NCBI GenBank assembly: GCA_021399435.1
Contig: JAJTUP010000008.1
Span: 372,001-436,000 of the forward strand
From: Diaporthe sp. PMI_573
Lineage: Eukaryota; Ascomycota; Sordariomycetes; Diaporthales; Diaporthaceae
DNA: 64,000 bases
Direction of reading: 5' to 3'
The notes beneath the pieces were generated by a model. It worked only from the letters and a program-made list of their open reading frames with translations, did no database searches and was not told the DNA's origin. Position 1 is the stretch's first letter. Each line of letters starts with the position of its first letter. The translations under genes were made by a program, and so were the position numbers. Positions 1 to 10,640 of this stretch are shown here, piece by piece.

Positions 1-274
1 TGTAGACTTGCTTATATGATTCAGCCTTGAATTCTTGGCTGTGGATAATGACCATAGGGCTACAGACCCTTAATCCTGCCGTCTTTGGGTTCCTTTTCCA
101 TGCCTTGTTGTATGCCTTGAGCAGCGACGCTATGACCCCCAACGCCGAACAACCTGGGCCAGCGGGATCACAGTGTCCAAAATGACAGAGACTGCGTACA
201 TGACCTCCCGGTACGATATGTAACAAAACCAAAACCCATCAATACTTGCCGACTGGCTATTGTATCTGGTGATA

Positions 275-2038
275 TTACTGGCTCGCGGCCAAGTCTAAAG
301 TGCTCTTGTCCCACATGCTCCTCAGTATCGCCTGGATCCCATCATCGTCATCACCATTGACAAGGCTGGCTCCACTCAGGCCTTGCCCCTCGTGCAGTCT
401 GCTGGCGCCGCCATCATCCGTGTCCAAGCTAGAACCCGTGCCGCTGTTTCTGACCGAGGTATGGGCCCGCCTGGGAGTCGGCGGTCTCCGGGCCCCATTG
501 GCACCGTCCCTGACGTCTCTGAAGCTCTGGCTTAGGCCGAACTGCCCGCCACCGGCAAAATTCACAGAGCTACGGTTGCCAGCCCCTCCGGACGTACCTG
601 GGCGTGGTATCCTTCTCGCACTGTCGTTGCCAGGAAGCTGCACCAACCGTACCATGCTGCGGGCGACGGGGTTCTGGTAGCGACGTACTATGTTGTACTC
701 CACCCCGGTGCGCTCGAGGAGCCTGTTGACCCTTGGATCCTGCAAGTCGTACCCTGCGCCGCCTAGCAAGGGGCCGGCCACCTCGGCCACCTCAGCCGCG
801 AAGCCCCCAATCCCGGAGTGCCGGTGACGGACCGGCTCCATGGACGAGCTGGCCCGTTGGAGGTTTATCTTCTGCTGTGTCCGGCTCTTCTCAGACGGCG
901 CTGCCGCCACTGTGCCCACCTCTCTGGACCGAGCCGTGGTTGCTATTGCACTGCTCGTCACACCCGTGTCCTCTTCGTCCGTCAAGTCATCGTCATCGCG
1001 CACTTCAGTGTTGCCGGACAGTCCAGTGTTGCCTGACGAGAAGTTTCCTATGGACCTGGGCCCCCTGGGCCCCGAGCCTGTGAAGGAGCTAGCCGCGGTC
1101 TGCGAGACGAAGCGTGATGTGACATCCTCTTGACCATTGCTCCCGACAACGCCCTGGGGCTGTGCTGGCGTCACGGACAGCGTGCTGGCAGAATGGCGAC
1201 TATCGGGTGATGTTGCCCGGGCCATTGCCACCGTGTTGGACATGCCGGTGGTTGCGCTATGCGACGGTGTGCGCTGAAGCAGCTTTGATGTCAAAGTACG
1301 GCTATGCTCCTTGTCCCCGGCAAACAGGAGCTTCTGCGGTTCGGCCAGAGGGGTGGGCTCCTCGTCGCCGCTCACGCCTCCTGCTGGGCTCCCGACCGCG
1401 CTCCCTTGTGCATTGCCCGACGACTGACCACTTGTATTGACGGATCCGCGTCTCGACAGGTAGGGGGACGCGGAGCTGCTAGCATCAATCCACTCGTCTT
1501 CCTGGCCGTCGTTGCCGAGATCGAAATGCACCGCCGACTTGGAAGACTTGAACTTGCTGACAGCCTTTTCGGAAGAGGAGCGCTTCAGTTGACCTTGGGG
1601 CTTGGTGCGCTTGGGGACGTCGACTTGGGAGCGGTTGCGCTTCAGGCTGGTCTGGGAGTGGTTCTTCTTGAGACTCGTAGTGGACGGGTCGCGGGATAAT
1701 TTCACCTCGGACGAGTGATGTCGGCGGTGGGCTGCAGTAAGCGCGGAGCTTCGTTCTGGTGAGGGAGATGTGACTCTTCGGTTGAGTTTGGTGGATGATG
1801 CGGAGGTGTTGTGCTTGGAGAGTCCTTTGGATGACGGGACTCTTGCATGTAAGCGGGCTCCTCCACCTCCGACATGGTGCCTCTGGGGTTTGTGATGCGG
1901 CCGCTGCTGCTGATGATGCTGTTGACTGTGATGTGTCTGGTCGCTGTCCAATGAATCGCTATCATGCTGGTTTGCAGGACGTTTTGATTGGCCGGTAGAT
2001 GGCGAGATGCTGTCTCCCCGTTCCCTGTCCCTGGCCAT
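275..2038 (-). CDS. TORC1 subunit TCO89-like protein
   Basis: Uninterrupted 587-residue frame, read as a fungal TCO89-family protein, the accessory subunit of TOR complex 1 that acts at the vacuole membrane in nutrient signalling. The sequence shows a His/Gln-rich N-terminus (residues 30-57), then a basic Ser-rich block with repeated SLK(K/R)N motifs (about 120-137). A conserved acidic patch follows, VHFDLGNDGQEDEWIDAS (170-187), running into SASPYLSRRGS. A second ordered stretch lies near 425-470 (GYDLQDPRVNRLLERTGVEY), and the C-terminus is short and acidic (DDDDGIQAILRSMWDKS). The rest is low-complexity and probably disordered, as usual for the family. Family assignment rests on the SLKRNRS and HFDLG..EW.DAS signatures as I remember them, so it is an inference. 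The start at MARDRERG is the first ATG of the frame. It is divergent from the SPF30 gene. Confidence 0.7.
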   Translation of the reverse strand: MARDRERGDSISPSTGQSKRPANQHDSDSLDSDQTHHSQQHHQQQRPHHKPQRHHVGGGGARLHARVPSSKGLSKHNTSASSTKLNRRVTSPSPERSSALTAAHRRHHSSEVKLSRDPSTTSLKKNHSQTSLKRNRSQVDVPKRTKPQGQLKRSSSEKAVSKFKSSKSAVHFDLGNDGQEDEWIDASSSASPYLSRRGSVNTSGQSSGNAQGSAVGSPAGGVSGDEEPTPLAEPQKLLFAGDKEHSRTLTSKLLQRTPSHSATTGMSNTVAMARATSPDSRHSASTLSVTPAQPQGVVGSNGQEDVTSRFVSQTAASSFTGSGPRGPRSIGNFSSGNTGLSGNTEVRDDDDLTDEEDTGVTSSAIATTARSREVGTVAAAPSEKSRTQQKINLQRASSSMEPVRHRHSGIGGFAAEVAEVAGPLLGGAGYDLQDPRVNRLLERTGVEYNIVRRYQNPVARSMVRLVQLPGNDSARRIPRPGTSGGAGNRSSVNFAGGGQFGLSQSFRDVRDGANGARRPPTPRRAHTSVRNSGTGSSLDTDDGGASRLHEGQGLSGASLVNGDDDDGIQAILRSMWDKSTLDLAASQ

Positions 2039-3240
2039 GGTTGCTTGTTCTCCGGATGACTGGCTGCTGCTGCTGCTGTGCTCGGCCGCCAGGTAGGCTC
2101 TCCTCTGTCTGGCCCTGTCTGGCCCTGTCTGGCCCTGTCTCTCGAGCTTCCAGAGCTCCGTCCACTCACCGATTGCCTCCTTCCACGGCCCCCAGATGTG
2201 TGGGCGGGCGAGCCCGTGTGAGACAGTCGAGCGACGGCTTCGGTGTGCGCGCCGGTGCAGGAGATTCCTGGCAGATTTGGAGAAGGACCGGGCAGAAGCA
2301 CGCGGATTGGAGGTGGGCAGGCTCTAGGTAGGCGCGAAGTTTTGCTTTTGCGCCGACGGACTGGACCTGGCGGAGGGGGAGGAGGGGGGGCCCAACGGCG
2401 TGGAGGCGCAAGTAAGTCTTGGAGAGCAAATGACAGTGGGTGGTAACAAGTGGTGGTGTATGAGGATGACGACGGTCGCAACGACAAACTGTGGTGGCTC
2501 AATCGTTGCAGGAGACGAACACACGAAGAAAGGAGCAAGGGACTGAGTGAATGAGCTCGTGCCACGTCAAGATGATGGCCAGTTGTTTGCTCGTGCGGGA
2601 CAAGGAGATTGATTATTGATTGAACCGACAGTCGGCGACGTAATGAGACGAAGTCAATCCAATTTGCGCAAACTAGCCGTGTGTCCGTCGATTCCATGTG
2701 AACCTAGCCCACCTACCAAGCACCTGCCGTTCCGAAGTGCGGATAGACAGGCCCGTACCAACCTGGCCGCTGGGCCGTGACCGCCTCCTTTCAGAGAACA
2801 GCCTGGGCCCTTGCTGCCTTGGAACCTTACCACCGAGCCAGCTTACCAGGCACCAAGACATGGGAAGCAACTACCCAGAGGCGGCTTCCCGGGCACCACC
2901 GGAAAGACCCACCCCTCCTCCCGCCTCAGTTCTCTCCTTAGTCCCTCCTTATCTCCGCATTTAGTTTAGACTAATGGTGCACGCTAGTCACGTCAGTCGG
3001 CAGGCAGTACGTCTGTACACCAGATTCCCACTCTTCCGTAATCTCCGCTATCGTTTGGCCCGAGGCTGCTAACATTCGACGTCCCTTCCTCCCTCACTTC
3101 GGTAGCAACGCCTCACCTCGTCGCCATCCATCAACGACAGCCCCGCGCCACTATTTGTCTTGACCCCACCGTGACTTCATTCTCCAGCTCAGGTACTCTC
3201 GGATAGCTTCTCCATTCTCGCGGGGGAAACATTACTCAGA
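2039..3240. promoter_or_regulatory. Shared divergent promoter of TCO89-like and SPF30 genes
   Basis: A 1.2 kb stretch between two divergent start codons, so it must hold both promoters and leaders. It has pyrimidine-rich tracts (2340-2400 on the minus strand, 2910-2960 and 3080-3200 on the plus strand) typical of fungal transcription starts. A 331-codon minus-strand frame crossing 1702-2697 overlaps the TCO89 N-terminus out of frame; I regard it as chance. Confidence 0.6.
2105..2140. repeat. 10-bp tandem repeat, about 3.6 copies
   Basis: Perfect tandem copies of ggccctgtct at 2111-2140, preceded by a partial copy. The array lies in the presumed 5' leader of the TCO89-like gene. Confidence 0.9.
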
Positions 3241-4330
3241 ATGAGTGCACAGCTTACACAATTCGAGGAGGAGAAGAAGGCCTACCAGGAACAGGTATGT
3301 CGTCTCTGACTTTGCGTCGTCGAGTCTATTTTCGCAGCATCTTTTTCGACATGCATGCTGACCTTGCTCCAGCTGGATATTGTCGCCACGTCCCTCAACG
3401 ATGACCCCGAAAGCGCCGAGCTGCTCGCCCTCAGGGCTGAGCTGGAGGAGATGATTAATATGATCAACGAGTCCATCGCAGATATCCAGCCGAAACGTGC
3501 TGCTGCTGCACCTGCTCCAGCAGCCGCCCCGAACAAGGACCCCGCCCCGGCAGGCGCCGCCCCTGAGAAGTGGTCGCGGGAGAACCACCCAGCCTTCAAA
3601 AAGGCCGCACGGGAGGAGAAGGACAGGCAAGAAGCAACTGCCGCCGCAGCAGCAGAGTCGGCTATCCCCATCTCCTACCAGGTCAATGATACAGTGCTTG
3701 CTAAGTGGGTCTCGGGTGACAAGGGATTCTACCCAGCACGCATCACCGCCGTCACCGGTTCGTCCACACAGCCCATGTATACCGTCAAGTTCAAGAGCTA
3801 CGATACGAGCGAGACCCTGCGCGCAAACAACATCCGCCCAATCAGCAACAAGCGCAAGGCCGATGGCAGCGCCCCAAATGCAGGCCCTGCCACCGCGAGC
3901 GGCAGCGTGAACAGCCCGACCGCGTCTGGGGCAACGACACCGGGCGGATCAACGAGTGTGAACAACGGCATTGTCCTTACGTCCGCCCCAAGCGTGTACC
4001 CACAGGCCGACAAGAACGCCGCTGCTGATGGCGAGAAGCCGGTCAAAAAATTCAAGAAGATCAAGGCGAATAAGGAGCTTGAGAAAGGCAAGAACAACTG
4101 GAAAGACTTCAACGCCAAGTCCAAGTTCGGCAAGACACAAAAGAAGGACAGCATGTTCCGAACACCTGACGGCGTTCACGGTCGAGGTCAGTATTACTGC
4201 GTCTGCCCGCCGAGAGAGAATGGCTACTAACTTTGTTGTGGCAGTCGGGTTCACCGGGTCTGGCCAGACCATGCGCAAGGATCCCACTCGAAGTCGTCAT
4301 GTTTACCAACCAAATGAGGACATTGACTAA
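3241..4330 (+). CDS. spf30: SPF30/SMNDC1-like Tudor splicing factor
   Basis: Three exons (3241-3294, 3373-4186, 4245-4330) give 317 residues. Both introns have good borders: GTATGT..AG, and GTCAGT..AG with a CTACTAAC branch site. The N-terminal helix (MSAQLTQFEEEKKAYQEQ) leads into a coiled-coil-like segment. A Tudor domain follows at about residues 120-175 (YQVNDTVLAKW, FYPARI, YTVKFKSYDT, NNIRPIS). The C-terminal block (NNWKDF, KKDSMFRTPDGVHGRVGFTGSG) is the family's conserved tail and is reached only after splicing, which supports the third exon. Human SMNDC1 and fission yeast Spf30 are U2 snRNP-associated factors; their Tudor domain binds dimethyl-arginine on Sm proteins. A nuclear role in spliceosome maturation is inferred from the family. 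A low-complexity Ala/Thr/Gly linker (about 180-240) separates Tudor from tail. Confidence 0.9.
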
Positions 4331-5423
4331 GTTGATTTTCTGCTGCAGGACCTTCCGTGCCTTGGACAGACCTCTTCAAACTCATCGAATCTGGAATTAC
4401 GGCGTGGGCGGGCGGGACCGGCACCTTGCCGTGGCTTTTGGTGGGCGGCCTTGGGTCTTGGTGGACTTTCTACTATACGGTAAAACACCTCTGATTTGTT
4501 ATATGGAGGCTAACTTGGCTTTTCTTCTCCTACGACAAGACACAATGTTCCAGTCTTGGTCAGGCTTAGCATACTCTGTTCATAGGAACGGGCTTGCTGT
4601 GTGTCTCGGCATACCAGCTGGGCTTGCCACACGGCCAGTACAGTACACATACAAAACAGCGTGATTTACCCACATCACCACTCTTTGGATCGATGCTAAG
4701 TTCCCGCAGGCTCTTGGCGGCTATGTTGCCTCTTGTGCCAGGACTGCTTTCGCCCCCTACGCCATCCCGGCAAGCATTCGCGCAATCGCGTGAACTAACA
4801 TACTTAATCTTGGACGTTGTGCCCTGACAACATCCTTTCTTCCTTTGTCGAAGATTGAAGCCGCACGTGAGAATATCATGCTGCAACTCCCTCGGCATAT
4901 CTTTGAAATGGCGTTCCATGACCGTTGCACACTCGCTTCTCTGGGCCTGCTCAGGGGCCACCGTGCTTTTGTGCGTGGCGTCGTCACCACAGGGTGCACC
5001 TTGGATGACTTTCTCCGTAGCCGTATATCTCGCCTAGTTTCGAGAATCCGATGTAAGAAGCGACTAGTCGTCTACTTTCCCTTGGCAAAGTGAAGACAGG
5101 AGGCGATTGTGCGTCTCTCAGATGACATCTCTGTCATCGAGACACGTTCCGCACCTTTGCTCTGAGGGACCTATTCACGGGCTCGAACATACTAGGGAAT
5201 CCAATCAATAGAATATGTGGTCACTATGTAGAGCGCCAGGATGGGACTGCTTGGTCTCTACAACAGCGATGCTCAGATCTCAGTTGTCAGGTTTCACTTG
5301 CGATGGATAGCGCGTGCTTGGTATCTGTTTCTCTAACACGTACTCGATACACAAACCAAATCGGATATGCCCCAGAAAATGTGCCCCAAAACTGTTGTTC
5401 ATTTAGTCCGTCTATGCCTGTAT
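4331..5423. other. Gene-free convergent spacer
   Basis: Lies between the 3' ends of SPF30 (+) and the carrier gene (-). It holds only short unrelated frames. A frame at 4845-5093 (+) begins with an F-box-like LPRHIFEMAF stretch but has no support beyond about 20 residues. No repeat or RNA gene seen. Confidence 0.6.
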
Positions 5424-6789
5424 CTAGTCCTTTTGAAGCTTCCTGAAGAAGTCCGTGACGCCCTGGAAGACCACGAGAAGGATACCACCGCCCTATTTCC
5501 TCATCGTCAGCAAATAAAAAAAAAATTGGGGATTTCGGGCAGGCGCCCGCGGGTTTCAGCCCGCCAGTGACTTACCGGTCCCAGTCTCAGAACCTTTGGC
5601 AGGAACCCCTTGTACAGGGCCGCGAAGCCCTCCTCCTTCAGGACGGTTCCGACGGCCGGGAAGGCCCAGTTGTACTTGGGTGTGACGCCGGGGACCTTGA
5701 CGGAGTTCTGGATGCGCGACTTGACGACGTCGAGGGGCGTGTTGAGGATCGTGCCGACCGTGCCGCCGACCGTGCCCGCCAGGATGTCGTTGGCCATCTG
5801 CGCCGACTTGTCCTTGGCCTTGGGCAGCAGCTGGCGCACCTGGAAGATGCAGCCGAAGTAGCCCGCGTTCCACAGGATGTGCCTCCACAGGGTGCTCTCG
5901 AGCCCCTGGTACATGGCGAGGATGCCCTCCTGCTTCACCGTCTTGGCCACCACGTCCAGCATGCCGTTGTACTTGCTCGCGTTGGCCTTGTCCTGCAGGC
6001 GGATCTTGACCAGCTCGAAGGGGACCACCACGAAGGACTCGGTCGCTCCCGCCGTCGCGCCGGTCAGCACCGAGAGGGGCTGGGTCATCTTGTCGGCGCC
6101 GAAGGCCTTGCGGTAGAACTTGCCCCACTCGTCGTTGGCTGCGAACTTGGTCGCTCGCTTGGGCGCCTCCATCAGGATCGGGGCGGTGATGCCGCGGTAC
6201 AGCCGGGAGAAACTGCGAGGTGTGTCTTGTCAGTGGCTGCCTCTGGGGCCCGTCTTCCTACTACGTGGTATGTGTTTTATTCGGGGGTTTGTTTGTGCTG
6301 TAGGGGTAGGATTCCGAACGCACCCCTCATGGCGGATAATCTTCTGGAAGCAGTCGAACATGCCATTGTAAGAGTCCGCGCCGACTCCCTTGCCAGTCTG
6401 CAGCTGTCTGTCGCACCTGTCAGCATCGCCATCTTGTCCGGCAGGTCGAGAGTCTTACACTCTGGTCTTGACGACGTCCAGCGGGTACCTATGTAGCAAG
6501 ATCAGTATACTGCAGGCAAACGAAGCTCGGCCGGCCGCGTGCTCTTCCCGCGTAGACATACATGACCAGGATCTAAAGGTAGAGACATGTTAGCAAGTCA
6601 ATTGCGCCCGGGAAAAGGCAGTGCATACTTCTGACACACCGGCGACGGCGCCTATGAGGACGGAATGTCAGCCACATAATCTCACAACATGTTGCGACAA
6701 CCCCGAGTCGTGGGAGCCCGCGGTTGGTATTGTGGCTACGCACCGGCGGCAAACTGGTATATGAACGGGAGGGGCTTCTCGGAAGACAT
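5424..6789 (-). CDS. Mitochondrial oxodicarboxylate carrier (ODC1/ODC2-like)
   Basis: Seven exons on the minus strand: 6789-6744, 6651-6629, 6572-6562, 6488-6459, 6407-6324, 6212-5576 and 5492-5424. Together they encode 299 residues, the normal length of a mitochondrial carrier. Three solute-carrier repeats each carry the Px[DE]xx[KR] signature: YPLDVVKTR, VPFELVKIR and TPLDVVKSR. Sequence around YNGMFDCFQKIIRHEG and ATKFAANDEW matches yeast Odc1/Odc2, which exchange 2-oxoadipate and 2-oxoglutarate across the inner membrane (lysine and glutamate metabolism); substrate is inferred. The start (MSSEKPLPFIYQFAAG) is the standard carrier N-terminus. Oddity: the first repeat is cut into tiny exons (46, 23, 11, 30 and 84 nt), including an 11-nt micro-exon coding for ILV plus two bases of the next codon. 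Every junction keeps frame and has a GT..AG intron. The last exon supplies GGGILLVVFQGVTDFF. Confidence 0.92.
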
Positions 6790-7453
6790 CTTGGCAGCTG
6801 GTACGCAAGCACGTCAGCCGTGGTTATGACAACTAGATTTGGGAGGACGACACTTGCCTGGACCGAAAAGGCTGGACGCGGATGGGGTGGGAAGAAGGGA
6901 ACAAGAAGCAAGCAACCTCAGCTTCGGAGAGACAAACTGAATCTAATCAGCGCTGCCGGCGCACAAAACCTCCCAGGTCCCCTAGCGGCATCGGACCGCG
7001 GCAAGCCTACCAGAAACCAAGCATTGTAATTGACCCTTGTCAGTGCCCCCACGTTTAGCCGCACCTATACATACGCACGGTTGGGGCAACTTGTGGGATT
7101 TCCTGGCAGCCCAGACGCCAAATATTGATGAGCATTTTGGTCCACCCCAGGCAGTCCTTGGACCATCTGGGAAGGCATTTACTACGCACATGACAGCATG
7201 ACGCATCCTGTGAAACAGCCAGTGTACCCAGATAATTCCAACTTTTGATTCTCCTCGTGCCAGAGTCAACATATAGAACCGGTATTACCACCTGCAATGA
7301 CCGGTGGCCAGAATGTGAGACCTTTTGCTAGTGGCTTAGATCTATCTACCATACACGCTTATATTGGGCCTGCTCGCTAATCCTTGGCAAGCCTCCATAA
7401 CCGTCCATGGCCCTGCAAAAGTATTTGGCTCCTTTCGCTGTTCCGAAAATTGC
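6790..7453. other. Spacer with carrier promoter and SUP35 3' region
   Basis: Both flanking genes are on the minus strand, so this holds the 5' leader and promoter of the carrier gene and the 3' untranslated region of SUP35. I see no gene or repeat. Confidence 0.6.
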
Positions 7454-9863
7454 TTAAGCAGAATCCTCCGTGTTGAGCTTGATGATCTTGCCGATAGCGA
7501 TCGTCTGACCTTGGTCACGCTGCGAGATGGTTAGCAATGAGACACGTCGTGCTTGGGATCACGGACAAGCACTTACCAGAGTAAAGCGACCCATCTGTGG
7601 GTAATCCTCGAACTTCTCGATACACACCGCGCCTGAGGCACCGGTAACTTCCAAGCGTGCAATAATGCTGTCGCCCTTCTTTGCGTGTGTAGGCGGCCGC
7701 TTGCTCTTGCGGCTGGTTCCCTTCTGCAAGCTGTGTAGCAGAGCCGCGAATGTGACCTCTTCTATGGCCGCGTGGACGTGGAGCACACAGTTGAATCCTG
7801 CCGAGAGGATGGATTTCAGATCCAGAATTCGGATCTGGGCGTCAAAGGACTTGACACAGTGGACCAGGCGCTTTGGCGAGCAGAGCACGAACCCGGGGAG
7901 GATGTCGTCTTCCTCGATACCTCGCAGTCGCATCCGCACTTGGTCGCCACATTGTGCGTGCGGGATCTCCTCTTCTTGCTCGCCGTAGATTGCAGAGATG
8001 TCGATCTTGGCCTTGTTCGGCATCATGGTCAAGGCCATGCCCTTCTTCACCACACCAGCCTCGACACGGCCCTCGATCATAGTTCCCATGTCGCGGTACT
8101 TGCCAGACACAGCCATCATGAACGGCGCATTGATCTTGCGTTCCAGAGCCTGCATGTTGTCGAGGTACTCCAGCAGTGATGGCCCATCGTACCACGGTGC
8201 GACTCCTTCCGGGAGCCTGTCCTTGATGTTGAGCAGTGACTGGGCGGCGGCGGGCATGAAGAACACATCCGTCTTCAGGTTGTAACCGGTGCCCTTGAGG
8301 AAGGTGGCGAGTTTGGTTGTGCATTCCTTGTAACGGTCATGCGACCACTCTACTGTTGGGTCGTCCATCTTGTTGATCACCACCACCAGCTTGTTGACAC
8401 CTTGGGTCTTGGCCAGCATGGCGTGCTCGCGTGTCTGGCCACCCTTTTCGAAACCAGTTTCGTACTCGCCCTTTCGTGCACTGTGCGCTTGTCAGTCTGT
8501 TGCACACACGAGAATCGACTCCCCCCGACTCCTTGTGGTGAAACATTGATCCTTACCTAATGACGAGAATGCCAACGTCTGCTTGTGAGGCTCCGCCAAT
8601 CATGTTTGGCACGTATGTCTTGTGGCCAGGAGCATCCAGAACACTGTACTTCCGCTTCTCCGTCTCGAAGAATCCTCGTCCTACTTCGACAGTCTTGCCC
8701 TTAGTCCTCTCTTCGTTTGTAAGATCCAAAACCCACGAGAGGTACCACGACGGGTTACCCTGGGAACAGTCAGCATAGGAATTGCTCGAAGACGACGAAG
8801 GGTACGTACCATATCCTTGGCTTCCTTCTTGTACTTGTCCAATGTTCTCTGATCTACCATGCCTGTGACGACAAGAATAGAACCGCCGAGTGTGGACTTT
8901 CCGGCGTCGACGTGACCGATGAAGATGATATTGACATGTTCCTTACCATACATATCCTTCAACGTCTCCTCGTCGACATCAGCAGTCTGCTCCTGCTCGA
9001 CAGCCACCGCATCACGGCTGGCGCCCTTAGGGCCGGCCCGTGAAGGGCTGGATCGTCCAGAGGATGGTGTAGGGGACGTCTTGCCGGAGGACGCCTTCTC
9101 CGAGCCGGCCTTCTCGCCGGTCTTCTCGATGGCCTTTGCCGCTGTGACCTTGGACCCCTCCTCAGCAGCGGCTTCCTTGGATTCTGGTGCAGCCTCCTCA
9201 GACTTTGGCTCCTCCTTGGGGGGCGCCGTGCCACCGATCGAAAGGACCTTGGCTTTGGGCTTCGGAGCGTCGCCTCCGATGCTCAGAACCTTGGCGCCGC
9301 CCTCCTTGGTGACGGTAGGCTTTGGTGCGGGATCGGAAGAGGCAGCGGCGGGGTCGTTCGGTCGCTTGGCGATGGTGGGAGTCTGCCTGGGAGCTTGTGC
9401 TTGTTGCTGTTGCGGGGCTTGTTGCCCTTGAAATCCTTGTCCCTGGTATTGGCCTGATGTCCAAGTCAGTTAGTTGTCCTGCGACATCCTGCGACAGGCT
9501 GCGAATTAGTCCAATAGACGTACCGTATGCTTGGTTGTACTGGCCCTGCCCGTAGACGTTGCCATAGCCGCCCTGCCCATACTGCGCGTAGCCTTGTCCC
9601 TGACCGCCATACTGTGAGTAGTAGCCTTGTTGGCCGCCATAGTACCCTTGCTGGTACTGCTGGGCGCCGCCATAGCCTCCAGGGACAAAGGCCTGTCCGG
9701 GCTGGAAGGCAGCAGCTCCAGGTGAGAAGGCGGCAGCGCCAGGGCGGAATCCGGGTTGCGACTGGGCCTGGGGTTGGTTGCCCAAGTTCATCTGCTGGGC
9801 CTGCTGGGCCAGGTTCTCTTCCTGGGCAGCAGGGTCGTCTTCCCAAGAGTTGAGGTTCGACAT
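7454..9863 (-). CDS. SUP35: Translation termination factor eRF3 (SUP35)
   Basis: Five exons (9863-9524, 9453-8810, 8759-8557, 8480-7577, 7519-7454) encode 718 residues. The C-terminal half is an EF-Tu-like GTPase: P-loop GHVDAGKS at about residue 293, switch/G3 DAPGH, G4 NKMD, then beta-barrel domains ending IIKLNTEDSA. eRF3 delivers eRF1 to stop codons and hydrolyses GTP during peptide release in the cytoplasm. The N-terminus is a Gln/Gly/Tyr-rich prion-like domain with QQGYYGG-type repeats (about residues 60-130). It follows Ala/Phe/Pro repeats of the A-A-F-x-P-G type, which look like the end of poly(A)-binding-protein contact motifs (inference). The first intron interrupts the prion-like domain. 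The middle region is charged and carries two copies of AKVLSIGG. The start MSNLNSWEDDP is the first ATG of the frame and typical of fungal orthologues. Confidence 0.96.
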
Positions 9864-10640
9864 GATGCCTGTTGTAGGGTTGTTGTTGCCCGGGGTGAAA
9901 ATGGCAGTAGGGCGGAGGTTGTGGTAGTGTAGGATGGTGTTTGCGAGGGTATTTCTATGCTCGCAACAGCTTGCCCGGGGAGCCACAAAATGCAGGGGTT
10001 GGGCCTGGCTTGAATTGAATAGCTGCCCGTTGATCAGGTTTTGGATGGGCAAGCTGTTGGGTATGGCTCCGCCTCTCCTTTCAATATGACTCTATGGTCT
10101 TATTGATGCCTGACTGCGCCCACTGTTTGGACCTTTTGGGATTACTGACGGCAGGGAGTGTAATTTGGGTCAAGACAGCAGCGACTAGATGCTGGGAAGG
10201 ATTTGGTGCTTTGGTGCATACTTTGGGCGGCGGGGTCGATCGTCTGGATGATTTTTGCCCCACCATGACGCCTGGGTGGGCTGGCTTTAGGCTGCTGCAC
10301 CTATGGAGAGTCACACAGTAAGGACCACAACGCTCCACACGGCCAGTCCTGGCAGCAGAACACGCTGATACACAGTGTGAAAGTCACCCCGTCACACATG
10401 CTCTTTCCAGCAGCACAGGTCACCTCGACCAGTTAAGCAGAAGACAGCGTCTGCCAGCATTGGTACCCCTTTAAGGCGAAACTTTGTCTGGGGGCCTCAA
10501 TTGTGACTCCTCCATCAAACAAAATTATTCCGCCAGGCTCGCACTCGTGCAAGCCATGAACCAGCTTGTACTTGCTCCCCAATACGGCCAAGTCGGGTGA
10601 GGTGTGGTGTGTGGCAGTCATCGCATAACTTGACCTAACC
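9864..10640. promoter_or_regulatory. Shared divergent promoter of SUP35 and the Yrb30-like gene
   Basis: A 777-bp stretch between two divergent start codons. The part next to SUP35 is pyrimidine-rich on its coding strand and contains several short upstream frames. No repeat noticed. Confidence 0.6.

Noticed and set aside
1702..2697. 331-codon minus-strand frame upstream of and overlapping the TCO89-like gene
   Set aside because: Out of frame with the conserved protein, Pro/Ser/His-rich leader composition, and no domain.
4566..5093. Frames with F-box-like words (LPRHIFEMAF on +, MERHFKDMPRELQHDIL on -)
   Set aside because: Resemblance spans fewer than 25 residues on overlapping opposite strands; probably chance in 3' flanking DNA.
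5567..6496. 309-codon plus-strand frame over the carrier gene
   Set aside because: Antisense shadow of the third-position GC-rich carrier exons; crosses introns without splice logic.
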